Shown piece by piece: positions 18,206 through 27,758 of a stretch of DNA of 64,000 bases. The notes below the pieces were generated by a model. That model had not been told where the DNA came from, did not search any database, and worked only from the letters and a program-made list of their open reading frames with translations. The translations under genes and the position numbers were made by a program. The stretch is from the NCBI GenBank assembly GCA_947494925.1, contig CANLWS010000006.1, forward strand, positions 186,001 through 250,000, given 5' to 3'. Position 1 is the stretch's first letter, and the number at the start of each line of letters is the position of its first letter. Source of the DNA: an uncultured Alteromonadaceae bacterium. Its GTDB lineage: Bacteria > Pseudomonadota > Gammaproteobacteria > Enterobacterales > Alteromonadaceae.

Positions 18206-19066
18206 TTAATCCTCAATTTTCCTCATTAGTCCTTCCTGCATAGTTGAAGCGACTAACACTCCATCAGCATTAAAGAATTTTCCTCGTACTAATCCTCTGG
18301 CACCACCGCTGAATGGACTTTCAGCTGCATACAATAACCATTCATCGAAATTAAACGGTCGATGAAACCACATGGCATGATCAATGGTGGCCATTCTCAG
18401 TTGTTTGTTTCGTACAGAGATGCCATGGGGTTGCAGGGATGTAGCAAGAAAATGATAGTCTGAAGCGTAGGCCAACGCAGACTGATTAAGATCCACATTG
18501 CCCGCAAATAACTCGTCAGCTTTCATCCATATATAGCGTTTGGGTTCTGACACTTCCGGCTGCAGAGGGTCAATGGTTTGAACAGTTCTGACGTCTAGTG
18601 GTTTATGATAACTTAGCGCTTCGCGCATTCTTTCAGAAATCTGGTCGTAGCTGGACTCATAAAACTTGATGTCGGGCTCTACTTTATCGGGGCCTGGTAC
18701 AGCAGGCATTTCAGCATATTGATGCTCAAGCCCCACTTCAGGCGTTTGAAATGAAGCCGTCATATAAAAGATATTCCGACCATTCTGAATTGCTTTAACC
18801 CTTCTGGCTGAAAAGCTTCTTCCATCACGCACATTCTCAACGTCATAAACTACTGGTAAATTTGCATCTCCCGGTAACAAAAAATACGTATGGAAAGAAT
18901 GACAAACACGATTGTCTGGTAAGGTCTGCTGTGCAGCTGATAGAGCTTGCCCAAGAACTTGCCCGCCAAACAAAGCTCTGAATCCCAGGTCCCAACTTTG
19001 ACCCCGAAACAGACCTGATTCAATTTTTTCGAGGGAAAGAAGTTCAGAAAGTTTAACGTTTTGCAT
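18206..19066 (-). CDS. tesB: Acyl-CoA thioesterase II
   Basis: A 286-residue double-hotdog thioesterase matching TesB: RGQSWDLGFRALFGGQVLGQAL near the N-terminus (shown in two parts of the family signature), HSFHTYFLLPGD at about 60-72, and the C-terminal FSGGARGLVRGK and STMQEGLMR. Catalytic residues by family analogy are an Asp in AYASDYHF, a Ser/Thr in the FSGGARG strand and a Gln in STMQEG. It hydrolyses medium- and long-chain acyl-CoAs in the cytosol. It is upstream of the gamma-carbonic anhydrase gene. Confidence 0.95.
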   Translation of the reverse strand: MQNVKLSELLSLEKIESGLFRGQSWDLGFRALFGGQVLGQALSAAQQTLPDNRVCHSFHTYFLLPGDANLPVVYDVENVRDGRSFSARRVKAIQNGRNIFYMTASFQTPEVGLEHQYAEMPAVPGPDKVEPDIKFYESSYDQISERMREALSYHKPLDVRTVQTIDPLQPEVSEPKRYIWMKADELFAGNVDLNQSALAYASDYHFLATSLQPHGISVRNKQLRMATIDHAMWFHRPFNFDEWLLYAAESPFSGGARGLVRGKFFNADGVLVASTMQEGLMRKIED

Positions 19067-19113
19067 AGTAAAAATTTGCCTGTTTATACTGATTATTGGT
19101 TTTCTACGGCACT

Positions 19114-20949
19114 TTACGCCATATGTGGATTACGAGGATAATATTTTTCAGGTAGCACTGTCACATGTTCAAAAAAACGCGTGTCCTTGTATGGCAGTTT
19201 CATAAAACCCGAAATACCCAAGCCTTGAATGTTGGGGATCTGATCAATTATTTCCTTGAGCAGACTCTTAAACTCAAGTTCCATACTGTGATCCAGCAGT
19301 GTGTAATAGCTGTGTATCTTTAAGTGAGTCTGTAAGGACTCAAAAATTATACAACCTGTATGGTGAATGGTATTTAATTGTCTGATCACCCTTAGCAGTT
19401 CTTCAGGAAGTTGCAGCAATTCATCGGGATCATCGCCGTCCTCAAAATAGGAATGGGTTCTGCTTTCGTCTTCAAGCAATGAAATTTTACTGATATCGTA
19501 AGGTATCTGCATGTCTAAATCAGGCAAAAATGGTTCAGAATCAATCAAACGTTCCACGTGCAAAGTGTCACGGGCATTAAACATGCAGCTTTTAAACACC
19601 CCAACACGTTGAATTGCTCGTGCTAACGTGATGACATTGTTAACGGACATTTCAAATGAACGTTTTAATTCTGGGTTGTATAAATTAAGGCTGGAATCAA
19701 TATAAACACCTTCTTCTTCCCAGCGAACAACCAACCCACCGACAACAGGGTATTTTCCTAATCTCCCCACTGCAGCTATAAATGCCTTTTCCGTTTCCCC
19801 CATGCCTTGCATATAATTTTTATAATAACGTTCGAATTGCGCGTCATTTAAATAACGAAAGTCACTCTCTACTTTATAAGTTTCAGCGCGTAAAAATGAC
19901 TTTCGGGAACTGTAGACCACCGTGTCTATATCCCGATTATCAATATGCGTCCAGGTTGGGATCATTGGGTGATAATCCGCCTCATCCGTTTCTGTGAAAA
20001 CCAGGTTTTTCATAAAGCGCATATTGTTGAGCAAATAGTCACCTCCTTCGCGCCGTTGAACTGGGTTATCACTTAGCATTGCGTTTAGTGTCTCTGCCAG
20101 TTCTTTTGGTAATCCCAAAGTTGTAGGCTTTATTATGTGTCGGGCAAATCGGCTGGATTGTCCGGATGCCAGCGCATACAATGTGCTCGCCAATCCTTGC
20201 TCATCAAAACGTGGTGACGACAACTCACCGTTAAGTTGTTCATCACCAATAAAATAAACGTCGCCTAATCTGGCATTCGTCTGCTGCATATCTCCAGACA
20301 TTAGATCCATCACGTTTGTCGCCACAAATTGTCCGCGTGAATCGAGCTGGGCAAACACCGAAGATCCCCAATCAATTAAGCCAATTTCCTCACTTTCTTG
20401 ATCAAATACAATATTTGAAGGTTTAATATCTCCATGTACAAGGGGTTTTTCTACGCCACTTTGTTTGTAGTCCCTTAAAAGCATCAGAATATCTGAGAGT
20501 TGTGCGGCAATTTTAACAATTAGCCGCGGACTTAATGGTCCTTTCAATAATGAGTATTGTTCTAAATCAACACCTTTCGCTCGTTCCATTACAAGAATGG
20601 CTTGTTTCTTAATTCGTTGAAATTCAATGAGTTGAGGAACATGAAAATGGTCAACATGATTCAACATAAAAGCTTCTTCTTCCAGCCGATCCTGAACATG
20701 TTGTGGCAGGTTAATTCTGGAAAATTTAAAAACTAATTCTTTGCCGCCTGGTTCAGTACCGGCAAATGCGAAACCAAAAGCCCCCTTCCCGATCAATTCA
20801 ATATTACTGTATCCCAGTAATTCCAATTGTTCCGTACAAAGCTGAAACCAATCTTTTAGTTTCTGTGCATCTGAATGGGACAGCAGGTAGATAGACTGCT
20901 CATCCGGAATGTAAAAATGTTGGAGGTCTGTCAGATCTTGCCCGGACAT
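19114..20949 (-). CDS. Atypical Ser/Thr protein kinase-like protein coupled to rlmJ
   Basis: A 611-residue protein with a eukaryotic-like kinase domain at about residues 45-310. It has a glycine loop IGKGAFGFAFAG, VAIK-equivalent LVFKFSR, a catalytic loop VHGDIKPSNIVF, and DWG in place of DFG (LIDWGSS). The second half (about 310-611) has no domain I recognise and no membrane segment. The start is set at the ATG at 20949, not 20970, because GGAGGGGG sits just upstream and the ATG overlaps the rlmJ TAA by one base, giving translational coupling. Similar kinases beside rlmJ occur in Alteromonadales. Substrates are unknown. Confidence 0.82.
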   Translation of the reverse strand: MSGQDLTDLQHFYIPDEQSIYLLSHSDAQKLKDWFQLCTEQLELLGYSNIELIGKGAFGFAFAGTEPGGKELVFKFSRINLPQHVQDRLEEEAFMLNHVDHFHVPQLIEFQRIKKQAILVMERAKGVDLEQYSLLKGPLSPRLIVKIAAQLSDILMLLRDYKQSGVEKPLVHGDIKPSNIVFDQESEEIGLIDWGSSVFAQLDSRGQFVATNVMDLMSGDMQQTNARLGDVYFIGDEQLNGELSSPRFDEQGLASTLYALASGQSSRFARHIIKPTTLGLPKELAETLNAMLSDNPVQRREGGDYLLNNMRFMKNLVFTETDEADYHPMIPTWTHIDNRDIDTVVYSSRKSFLRAETYKVESDFRYLNDAQFERYYKNYMQGMGETEKAFIAAVGRLGKYPVVGGLVVRWEEEGVYIDSSLNLYNPELKRSFEMSVNNVITLARAIQRVGVFKSCMFNARDTLHVERLIDSEPFLPDLDMQIPYDISKISLLEDESRTHSYFEDGDDPDELLQLPEELLRVIRQLNTIHHTGCIIFESLQTHLKIHSYYTLLDHSMELEFKSLLKEIIDQIPNIQGLGISGFMKLPYKDTRFFEHVTVLPEKYYPRNPHMA

Positions 20950-21800
20950 TATTCCCCCTCCACTTTCCACTCAAGATTGGATTTTGCGTGATGATCCTGG
21001 CCAAGCACCTCAACAAGCTCAGATAATACGCTCTGAATTTTTGGGTAAAATTGCCAGGGAGTGTTGATAATCGCCATTCCAGAACCGATCATGCCGCTAT
21101 CAGCTGTATCTTGTTCAACAATGAGTTCTGCCAGCAGTAAATTCTTCACTGGCAGCAAACTGAGCTCCTCCAACATAGTTGCACAGCGTCTCTGCTTCAT
21201 GATTGAACGCTGTCCAAGAATTGGATACCAAATAGCAAAAGTACCGGTAGGCCATTTCCTGACAGCTGAAGTGGCAGCTTTACTAACGAGGTTATAGTCA
21301 TCCGCTAATTCGTATGAAGGGTCGATTAACACCATTCCTCGGTTAGGTTTAGGGGGAAGTAACGCCAACAAACCCTCTAATCCATCTCGGTGATGAATCA
21401 TGACGTTGTTTGCGCGAATATTTCGTTTCAAATTACCAATTTCAGTATTGTGCAGCTCCATAAAAACAAGCTTGTCTTGTTCACGTGAAGCTATTCTTGC
21501 CAATTCTGGTGAGCCCGGATAACAGGAGTCACTTGTATAAGGCTTCAATAGTTTCAGGTAGTGAAGGATTGCAGGATTATCACCCTGGTAACCTTCGAGC
21601 TTACTAACACCCTGAATATGTTCATCTGTTTTTTTGGATTCTTCGCTGGCAAGATCGTAGATACCCGCCCCACTATGGGTATCCAGGTAAATAAAAGGCT
21701 TGTTCTTTTCCTTTAATTTTTCCAATATCAATAACTGGCAAAGGTGTTTTATCACATCTCCGTGGTTTCCAGCGTGGAAGCCGTGACGATAACTCAGCAT
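20949..21800 (-). CDS. rlmJ: 23S rRNA (adenine(2030)-N(6))-methyltransferase
   Basis: A 283-residue RlmJ (YhiR) methyltransferase: N-terminal MLSYRHGFHAGNHGDVIKHL, SAM-site YLDTHSGAGIYDL and catalytic motif IV region VLIDPSYE (DPPY variant DPSY). It modifies A2030 of 23S rRNA. It is first in a two-gene operon with the kinase-like gene, one-base stop/start overlap. Confidence 0.95.
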   Translation of the reverse strand: MLSYRHGFHAGNHGDVIKHLCQLLILEKLKEKNKPFIYLDTHSGAGIYDLASEESKKTDEHIQGVSKLEGYQGDNPAILHYLKLLKPYTSDSCYPGSPELARIASREQDKLVFMELHNTEIGNLKRNIRANNVMIHHRDGLEGLLALLPPKPNRGMVLIDPSYELADDYNLVSKAATSAVRKWPTGTFAIWYPILGQRSIMKQRRCATMLEELSLLPVKNLLLAELIVEQDTADSGMIGSGMAIINTPWQFYPKIQSVLSELVEVLGQDHHAKSNLEWKVEGE

Positions 21801-21860
21801 GGTAAAACCCTTTCAATTCATTTATGGCGTTAGTGTAAACAGATTCTGCAATTTAAATAA

Positions 21861-21888
21861 AATAAAACCCGCAAAAGCGGGTTTTATT
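21861..21888 (-). terminator. Intrinsic terminator of the bkd operon
   Basis: A 12-bp perfect stem (21861-21872 with 21877-21888), loop AAAA, with A/T flanks; it lies 20 bp past the E2 stop and is symmetric. Confidence 0.92.
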
Positions 21889-21907
21889 GAATGTAAATCA
21901 TACAAAA

Positions 21908-23461
21908 TTACTTTAGATCAGCAAGCATAGTTACAGGGCTTTCAAGATAGGATTTCCATAGATTATTAAATCGAACCATGGTTGCACCATCAATGATCCT
22001 GTGATCGCCAGACCAACTCACCATCATAATGTTGACCGCTTTGACCTGTTCATTTGCATCAAATCTTGGCAGCTTCTGCATTTTTCCTAAAGCCACTATA
22101 GCAGACTCCGGTTTATTGATTACCGGAGTTGCAACCGTACCTCCAAGCACTCCAATATTGGATATACTGATAGTTCCACCTTTAATGTCCGCGGAAGCTA
22201 GTTTGCCGTCTCGAGCTGCGTCAATCAGACGATTAGATTCTTTCGCTACCTCTAGTAAACTCAGGTTTTGTACAGATTTTATATTAGGCACCATTAACCC
22301 TAATTTAGAATCCACTGCCATACCGATATTGTGATCATCAAAATAAGTTATTTCTGTACAGTCATCATTCACCTGACTGTTAATAATCGGGAATGCTTTC
22401 AGTGCGAGAGACATTGCTTTTATAAAAAACGGCATAAAACTCAATTTCACACCTTGCGCTTCGAACTCTGGTTTAAGCTGTTGACGAACGGCAATCAAAT
22501 TATCCATTTCAATTTCTTCACTGACCGTAAAATGCGGGATAGTAAAGACTGATTGGGTCATCTGCCTGGCCATTGCAGCCTTGACACCACGTATAGCCTC
22601 TGTGCGTTTTCCACCAGATAGAGATGAATCGACCGTTGAACTAACTGGAACCTGAGAGCTTACACCATGTGATTTATTGTCCAAGTGCGATGCAAGATCT
22701 TCCTTAAGAACACGTCCTTTTTTACCACTACCCTGTACAGTACTTAAATCGATATTTCGCTCTCGTGCTATTCGTCTGACCGCCGGGCTTGCCAATGCTT
22801 TGCCTTTTGGAACAATGCTTTGTTCGATAACAGTTTCTTCAGGACTATCCACTTTTGCAGGCTCATTTACTTGTGCTACACGAGCTTGCTGGGTTGCATC
22901 CCCCTGCCCTTGAATTTGCATTGCAAAAAGTGGTGTGTGGACTTTAGCAATATCACCTTGTTGATAATAAAGCCTTTCAATCACACCTGAGTGTTTAGCC
23001 GGGATTTCAACAACAGCTTTGTCTGTCATAACTTCAACAACGACCTGGTCTTCTTCGACAGATTCGCCTTCTGACACTAACCATTTGACCAATTCACAAT
23101 CAACAATTCCTTCACCGATATCCGGTAAAATAAAATCCTCAGAATGGAATGCCACTGCGCTTGCATCTTCGCTAAGTTTAGGTTCCTCTTGTCTTTCTAC
23201 ATTTAACTCAATGTCAGAAGAATCCCCATCAATATTCATAGCGAACAGAGGCTCATGGACCTTAGCGATGTCACCTGCTTTGTAATACAGCTTATTCACT
23301 ACTCCTGAATACATTGCCGGGATCTGAACCGTTGCTTTGTCAGTCATGACTTCAGCAACAGGCTGGTCCTCTTGTATTGCATCTCCCTCGCTTACAAGCC
23401 ACTCCAGGAGTTCGCACTCAACAATACCTTCGCCGATATCAGGCAGAATAAAATCTTTCAT
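21908..23461 (-). CDS. bkdB: Branched-chain 2-oxoacid dehydrogenase E2 (dihydrolipoyl acyltransferase)
   Basis: A 517-residue E2 subunit with two lipoyl domains (residues 1-80 and 108-185), each with the lipoylated lysine in VMTDKA (K42 and K148). A peripheral subunit-binding domain sits at about 222-260 (ASPAVRRIARERNID). The catalytic acyltransferase domain spans about 285-517 with HxxxD in SGDHRIIDGA. It transfers acyl groups from E1 to CoA in leucine, isoleucine and valine breakdown. Two lipoyl domains rather than one is somewhat unusual for bacterial BkdB but known in Alteromonadales and Shewanella. Last gene of the operon. Confidence 0.93.
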   Translation of the reverse strand: MKDFILPDIGEGIVECELLEWLVSEGDAIQEDQPVAEVMTDKATVQIPAMYSGVVNKLYYKAGDIAKVHEPLFAMNIDGDSSDIELNVERQEEPKLSEDASAVAFHSEDFILPDIGEGIVDCELVKWLVSEGESVEEDQVVVEVMTDKAVVEIPAKHSGVIERLYYQQGDIAKVHTPLFAMQIQGQGDATQQARVAQVNEPAKVDSPEETVIEQSIVPKGKALASPAVRRIARERNIDLSTVQGSGKKGRVLKEDLASHLDNKSHGVSSQVPVSSTVDSSLSGGKRTEAIRGVKAAMARQMTQSVFTIPHFTVSEEIEMDNLIAVRQQLKPEFEAQGVKLSFMPFFIKAMSLALKAFPIINSQVNDDCTEITYFDDHNIGMAVDSKLGLMVPNIKSVQNLSLLEVAKESNRLIDAARDGKLASADIKGGTISISNIGVLGGTVATPVINKPESAIVALGKMQKLPRFDANEQVKAVNIMMVSWSGDHRIIDGATMVRFNNLWKSYLESPVTMLADLK

Positions 23462-23478
23462 TTTGGTTCCCCCTGTAC

Positions 23479-24456
23479 TTAGAAATTAACGGTGCGCTTA
23501 ATGGCTTCGTAAGTTTTTAAATGATCTGGCATATATTCTTTTTCATGTGAAAGAGGATATGGAGTATCCAAACCACAAACTCGCGCAATAGGCGATTCCA
23601 GATGCAGGAAACAGTTTTCCTGAACCGTTGCAGCCACTTCGCTGGCAAACCCTCCAGTGAGTGGTGCTTCGTGGTTAATCAATAAACGCCCTGTTTTCAT
23701 AACGGATTCGCATACTGTTTCTGCATCCCAAGGTAAAATACTACGCAGGTCAATCAGTTCACAGGAAATACCATCTAATGCAGCCATTTCGGCGGCTTTT
23801 TCAATAATTTCCATTTGAGCGCCCCAAGCCAATAAGGTGATATCACTGCCTTTTGCAGTCACTTCAGCTTTACCTAAAGGTAGTTCGTAATCCTCTTCGG
23901 GCACTTCACCAACGGAAGCTCTGTAGAGACGTTTGGGCTCCATAAACAGAACCGGATTGTCGTCTTTAATTGAAGCTAACAATAAACCTTTAGCTTGAAA
24001 TGGGTTACGAGGAATGACTATTTTCATTCCTGGGATGTGTGCAAAAAATGCTTCTGGCGATTGAGAATGGTAGTGTCCGCCTGCAATTCCTCCTCCATAG
24101 GGAGTTCGAATGGTTAACGTTCCGCAACTGAATTGGCCACCAGAACGATAGCGGAATTTAGATGTTTCGTTCACTATCTGATCGAATGCCGGAAAAATAT
24201 AATCGCCAAACTGTATTTCAGCGACCGGTATGGAACCTTGCGATGCCAAACCATTTGCAAAGCCTATAATTCCTTGCTCGGTAAGAGGTGTGTTAAAACA
24301 GCGCGCTTTTCCGAATTTTTCCTGCAGATTACTTGTTGCTCTGAAAACGCCGCCAAAATGGCCAACATCTTCACCGAAAACCATGACCCTTTCGTCTTGG
24401 GTCATCATAGAAATAAGCGCATCGTTGATGGCTTGTAACAGATTCATTTTAACCAT
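23479..24456 (-). CDS. bkdA2: Branched-chain 2-oxoacid dehydrogenase E1 beta subunit
   Basis: A 325-residue transketolase-type beta subunit. Motifs: [31 protein letters not shown], the phosphate/TPP-facing RYRSGGQF and RTPYGGGI. The C-terminal transketolase domain (about 200-325) includes [12 protein letters not shown]. It forms the alpha2beta2 E1 with the adjacent alpha subunit. The ATG at 24456 follows the alpha stop by one base and has GGGAG about 8 bases upstream. Confidence 0.93.
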   Translation of the reverse strand: MVKMNLLQAINDALISMMTQDERVMVFGEDVGHFGGVFRATSNLQEKFGKARCFNTPLTEQGIIGFANGLASQGSIPVAEIQFGDYIFPAFDQIVNETSKFRYRSGGQFSCGTLTIRTPYGGGIAGGHYHSQSPEAFFAHIPGMKIVIPRNPFQAKGLLLASIKDDNPVLFMEPKRLYRASVGEVPEEDYELPLGKAEVTAKGSDITLLAWGAQMEIIEKAAEMAALDGISCELIDLRSILPWDAETVCESVMKTGRLLINHEAPLTGGFASEVAATVQENCFLHLESPIARVCGLDTPYPLSHEKEYMPDHLKTYEAIKRTVNF

Positions 24457-24457
24457 A

Positions 24458-25642
24458 TCAAAGTCTCCCTGATGTTTTGGGATAAGCTTCAGGGTATTTG
24501 GCGATATGTTCTTTTAGATCTTTTAATTGCTTGCGCAAATGCCAGGGTGGCGTGTCATATACATCTTCAACAATTTCATCAACCACACAAATTGGAACTT
24601 GTTCGACACGCTTCAGTTCCTGCAGTACCTCTTGTCTGGTTTTTTCAACATATTGTTTGTTTGCTTCTGCATCCAGCCAGCCTTTGGCTTCCATCCAGGC
24701 TTCAAGACGCAAAATAGGATCTTTTGCGCGCCACTTTTCTTCTTCGTCTTTCGATCTGTACCCAGTTGGGTCATCGGAGGTTGAATGAGCAGCAAGTCTA
24801 TAGGTCATGGCCTCAATAAGTACCGGGCAATTCTCTTCCAGTGCTATTTTCCGTGCTTGCTCGGTGGCGGCATATACGGCCATCACGTCATTGCCATCAA
24901 CACGAATTGTTTTCACACCATACCCCAAACCACGTGAGGCAATTCCGTCTCCGGCAAATTGTTCTTCTGCAGGTGTCGATATAGCATAGCCATTATTGCG
25001 GCAGAAAAAGACAACTGGACAATTTAATACCGCGGCCATATTTAAGCCTGCGTGAAAATCCCCTTCAGATGCGGCTCCTTCGCCAAAATAACAGATAGTT
25101 ATGGCTTCTTCGCCCGCCATTTTCTGCCCGTAAGCGTATCCTGACGCCTGTGGTATCTGGGTACCCAATGGAGAGGAAATTGTCATGAAATTAAGTTCTT
25201 TAGCACCGTAATGAATAGGCATTTGTCTGCCTTTATTTGGCTCAAGTTCATTGCTGAACATTTGATTCATAAATTGCTCAGTGCTGTAACCTCGATAAGC
25301 TAGTGCGCCTTGCTCCCTGTACTGGGACATAATCATGTCTTGAGGTTTGAGGGCTGCCGCACTACCAATAGTTGATGCTTCTTCACCGGTACAGGCAAGA
25401 TAGAAACTAATCCGTCCTTGTCGTTGTGCAGCGATCATTCTCTCGTCCAGTACACGAATATATTGCATTGTGTCATATATTTTCTGAACTGTTTCTTGAT
25501 CTAAACTAGGAAGAACCGCTCCATCGTGAGGTTTTCCATCAGCCTGCAATAGTTGCAACATTGGAATGTCCAGGATGCCATTTTTTATAATTTGAACTTC
25601 ATGGCTTAAACCGACATTGGAGAGATGATTTCTGTCTTTCAT
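24458..25642 (-). CDS. bkdA1: Branched-chain 2-oxoacid dehydrogenase E1 alpha subunit
   Basis: A 394-residue ThDP-dependent E1 alpha. The ThDP/magnesium motif [19 protein letters not shown] and following [10 protein letters not shown] are typical, as is the conserved loop [18 protein letters not shown] that is phosphorylated in mitochondrial homologues. It decarboxylates branched-chain 2-oxoacids. First gene of the bkdA1-bkdA2-bkdB operon with AGGA upstream of the ATG; no E3 (lipoamide dehydrogenase) gene follows, so E3 is presumably shared with the pyruvate dehydrogenase complex. Confidence 0.93.
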   Translation of the reverse strand: MKDRNHLSNVGLSHEVQIIKNGILDIPMLQLLQADGKPHDGAVLPSLDQETVQKIYDTMQYIRVLDERMIAAQRQGRISFYLACTGEEASTIGSAAALKPQDMIMSQYREQGALAYRGYSTEQFMNQMFSNELEPNKGRQMPIHYGAKELNFMTISSPLGTQIPQASGYAYGQKMAGEEAITICYFGEGAASEGDFHAGLNMAAVLNCPVVFFCRNNGYAISTPAEEQFAGDGIASRGLGYGVKTIRVDGNDVMAVYAATEQARKIALEENCPVLIEAMTYRLAAHSTSDDPTGYRSKDEEEKWRAKDPILRLEAWMEAKGWLDAEANKQYVEKTRQEVLQELKRVEQVPICVVDEIVEDVYDTPPWHLRKQLKDLKEHIAKYPEAYPKTSGRL

Positions 25643-25873
25643 CTTTAATCCTGTGGTGGTTTCCGTCCGGAAATAGGGTACGGAATTTGATTGTTATCAG
25701 GTTGTTAATACTAGTGCAGGAACTGAAAAGGTGTGTTGCCAAATTTCTATTGATGATTCAAACAAAAAAGACAGAAACACTCAATTTGGATTCAAATTAG
25801 GATGAATGTCATAAGATTGAGTTAACAAGCTCTTAGTATTTGCTCTGAAATGAAATATTAGTTGTTAACAATT

Positions 25874-25900
25874 TAAAAAAAAAGCCGCTTAGAAAGCGGC
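25874..25900 (-). terminator. Intrinsic terminator after the DUF2189 gene
   Basis: GCCGCTT (25884-25890) pairs with AAGCGGC (25894-25900); on the minus strand it is followed by nine T residues. It is 20 bp past the DUF2189 stop. The remainder of 25643-25873 holds the bkd promoter region and no gene I can see. Confidence 0.92.
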
Positions 25901-25920
25901 ATTTTCCATAACAAGTAACT

Positions 25921-26718
25921 TTATTCGTACTTTCTTTCTCTCTTGGTTTCAATTGTGTCTATGTAAGCATGCCATGTGGCAAAGCCAATCAAAGGCATTA
26001 AGACGATAAAACCTACAAACCCCGTAGCAAATCCAATTAAAACCGAAGTAAATATAATTGCTCCCCAGATAAACATCGGCACTTTATTGAGCCATACAGC
26101 GTTGAGACTCGTCATCACAGCAGTACCTAAATCGACTTTTCTTTCCATCAGAATAGGCTGGGTAAAAGCACTGAGGAAAAACACTATTACTGTAAACAGC
26201 GCACCTATAGCCGTGCCCACAACCAGAAATGGCATCAATTCGTCAAGATTATTAGGATCAAGATAGGAAGGGTACAAAGCGTGGATCATGGAGGCTACGC
26301 GTAACCAGAAAATCATCAGAACCATCAACATAATGCCAAAACCCCATTCATTAACGGCGTTCCTCTTTATTGCCTTAAGGGCGTGCATAAGACTTGGCTT
26401 ATGACCTTTCTCCAATTCCCAGCTTACGTCATAGAGACCAGCTGCCAAAAAAGGACCAATTAACATAAAACACACTATCGCTGGCATAATGACCAGATGC
26501 CACCCTGTCAATGCTACCAAGTAGGTAATAAACCAGGGAATAGCAGCAAAGATTACGCCAAAGAAAAAAGTTAATACGGGCGCTCTGAATAAATCTCGCA
26601 ATCCCAGGGATAACCACTTAAGCGGATCACCTACATCCAGCTCTTTGCAAGGTATTACCCGTGCAATGCCGCTGTCAGTAATCGCATTATGTGGTTCTTC
26701 CTTAAAGTGGTGTGACAT
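25921..26718 (-). CDS. DUF2189 family integral membrane protein
   Basis: A 265-residue inner-membrane protein with about six hydrophobic segments. It fits DUF2189: N-terminal WLSLGLRDLFRAPVLTFFFG, then LIGPFLAAGLYDVSWELEKG and C-terminal GFATWHAYID. The family has no established function; relatives are sometimes noted beside cytochrome c oxidase genes, which is not the case here. The longest frame begins with TTG at 26730, but the ATG at 26718 is preferred because GGGGGT lies about 6 bases upstream. Confidence 0.85.
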   Translation of the reverse strand: MSHHFKEEPHNAITDSGIARVIPCKELDVGDPLKWLSLGLRDLFRAPVLTFFFGVIFAAIPWFITYLVALTGWHLVIMPAIVCFMLIGPFLAAGLYDVSWELEKGHKPSLMHALKAIKRNAVNEWGFGIMLMVLMIFWLRVASMIHALYPSYLDPNNLDELMPFLVVGTAIGALFTVIVFFLSAFTQPILMERKVDLGTAVMTSLNAVWLNKVPMFIWGAIIFTSVLIGFATGFVGFIVLMPLIGFATWHAYIDTIETKRERKYE

Positions 26719-27047
26719 GCCGACCCCCAAATTGATCGTATTGAATTAAACGGCTCTGATAGTTTGATAGCTAACAGTCATAAACAGAGTCTTTTTTTGA
26801 ATCTGCTAATTTTCAGTATAATCAAGCTTTTATTCTTTTCCATTGCGCCAGATCAATTAGATGTGTAAGCAATTTTGGTGAGCACCTCATCTGAACGTCA
26901 GATAAGTATCAAGCCTGTAAATTCATTGTTAACATATTGTTATCAATGATCAAGGGTAAAGATCAAATAGTTAGTGAGTGACTAAGACTCTCACCCTCTT
27001 TAGAAGCTATATCGTACAATTTTTGTGCTTTTCAGCATCAATCTGTC
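26719..27047. other. Intergenic region without recognisable gene
   Basis: About 330 bp, AT-rich, expected to hold the promoter of the DUF2189 gene and the end of the LRAT-like transcript. GTGAG (26973-26977) and CTCAC (26990-26994) form a weak hairpin just past the LRAT-like gene, without a T-tract. I see no ORF worth reporting. Confidence 0.4.
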
Positions 27048-27569
27048 TCATAGAGCAATGGGTTGCCACGAAATTCTGGAACGGAAATGCCGACTCAATT
27101 GGTGATTGAGATCGACAAAACGGGTGAGCGGTTCGTTTACTCCTGAAATGCAATGCCAAACAAACCTATGGCAATTATTCTCTATCACATCATAGTCTGA
27201 ATATTGATAAAGCTTTGAGGTTGCTCTATCCACAGCAGCATTCTCAAAAAGTGCGTTGCCTCTTTCATTACAGGCTACGTATATATCTTCTCCGCTTCGA
27301 TTATCAATAAAACGATCTGGTGAAACACCTCTAATTAGACCATTTCCCTTCAGTTCAATGATATTTCCATCCACCCAGATGCCAGTGTGATCAAATACAC
27401 CAAATATACCACAGCAGACAATACTGCCATTTTCTGGAGAAACTTCGTCTGTACCCTCACCAGGATAGTGTGTAACTGACGTGCGACTTAAACGCTTGTG
27501 CTCTTCATACTTGGAACCGGCATATAGTGCCGCAAGCCCTGCACCTAACCAAATTAACGGAGCTGGCAT
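27048..27569 (-). CDS. LRAT-like / permuted NlpC-P60 papain-fold protein
   Basis: A 173-residue protein with one N-terminal hydrophobic segment (PAPLIWLGAGLAALYAG). It has the circularly permuted papain-fold signature of the LRAT/NlpC-P60 group: a histidine-containing strand DHTGIWVDGNIIEL (residues about 60-73) and, later, the nucleophile motif NNCHRF (about 131-136), equivalent to NCEHF of lecithin:retinol acyltransferases. Members are thiol acyltransferases or peptidases; the bacterial substrate is unknown. The conserved His and Cys are both present. It is divergently oriented to alaA with 189 bp between. Confidence 0.68.
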   Translation of the reverse strand: MPAPLIWLGAGLAALYAGSKYEEHKRLSRTSVTHYPGEGTDEVSPENGSIVCCGIFGVFDHTGIWVDGNIIELKGNGLIRGVSPDRFIDNRSGEDIYVACNERGNALFENAAVDRATSKLYQYSDYDVIENNCHRFVWHCISGVNEPLTRFVDLNHQLSRHFRSRISWQPIAL

Positions 27570-27758
27570 ATAAGGTCTCTATCTCATTCAACTTGTTCAT
27601 AGGTTAGCTGTAAGTATAAATATTGAGCAAGAAGCAGATTGTAAATAGATGTTTTTTAGAATAGCTAAAATTAATTATTAAATAGTCCAATTACCACTTA
27701 ACAGTCCTATACACAGTGTATTACTCTAAAGGTCAATCAAAGGCCACATTACATTGCA

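Noticed and set aside
24472-24789. Several overlapping plus-strand frames of 81-96 codons opposite the E1 alpha gene
   Set aside because: They lie entirely antisense to a well-supported coding sequence, have no ribosome-binding site and translate to low-quality, cysteine/phenylalanine-rich peptides.
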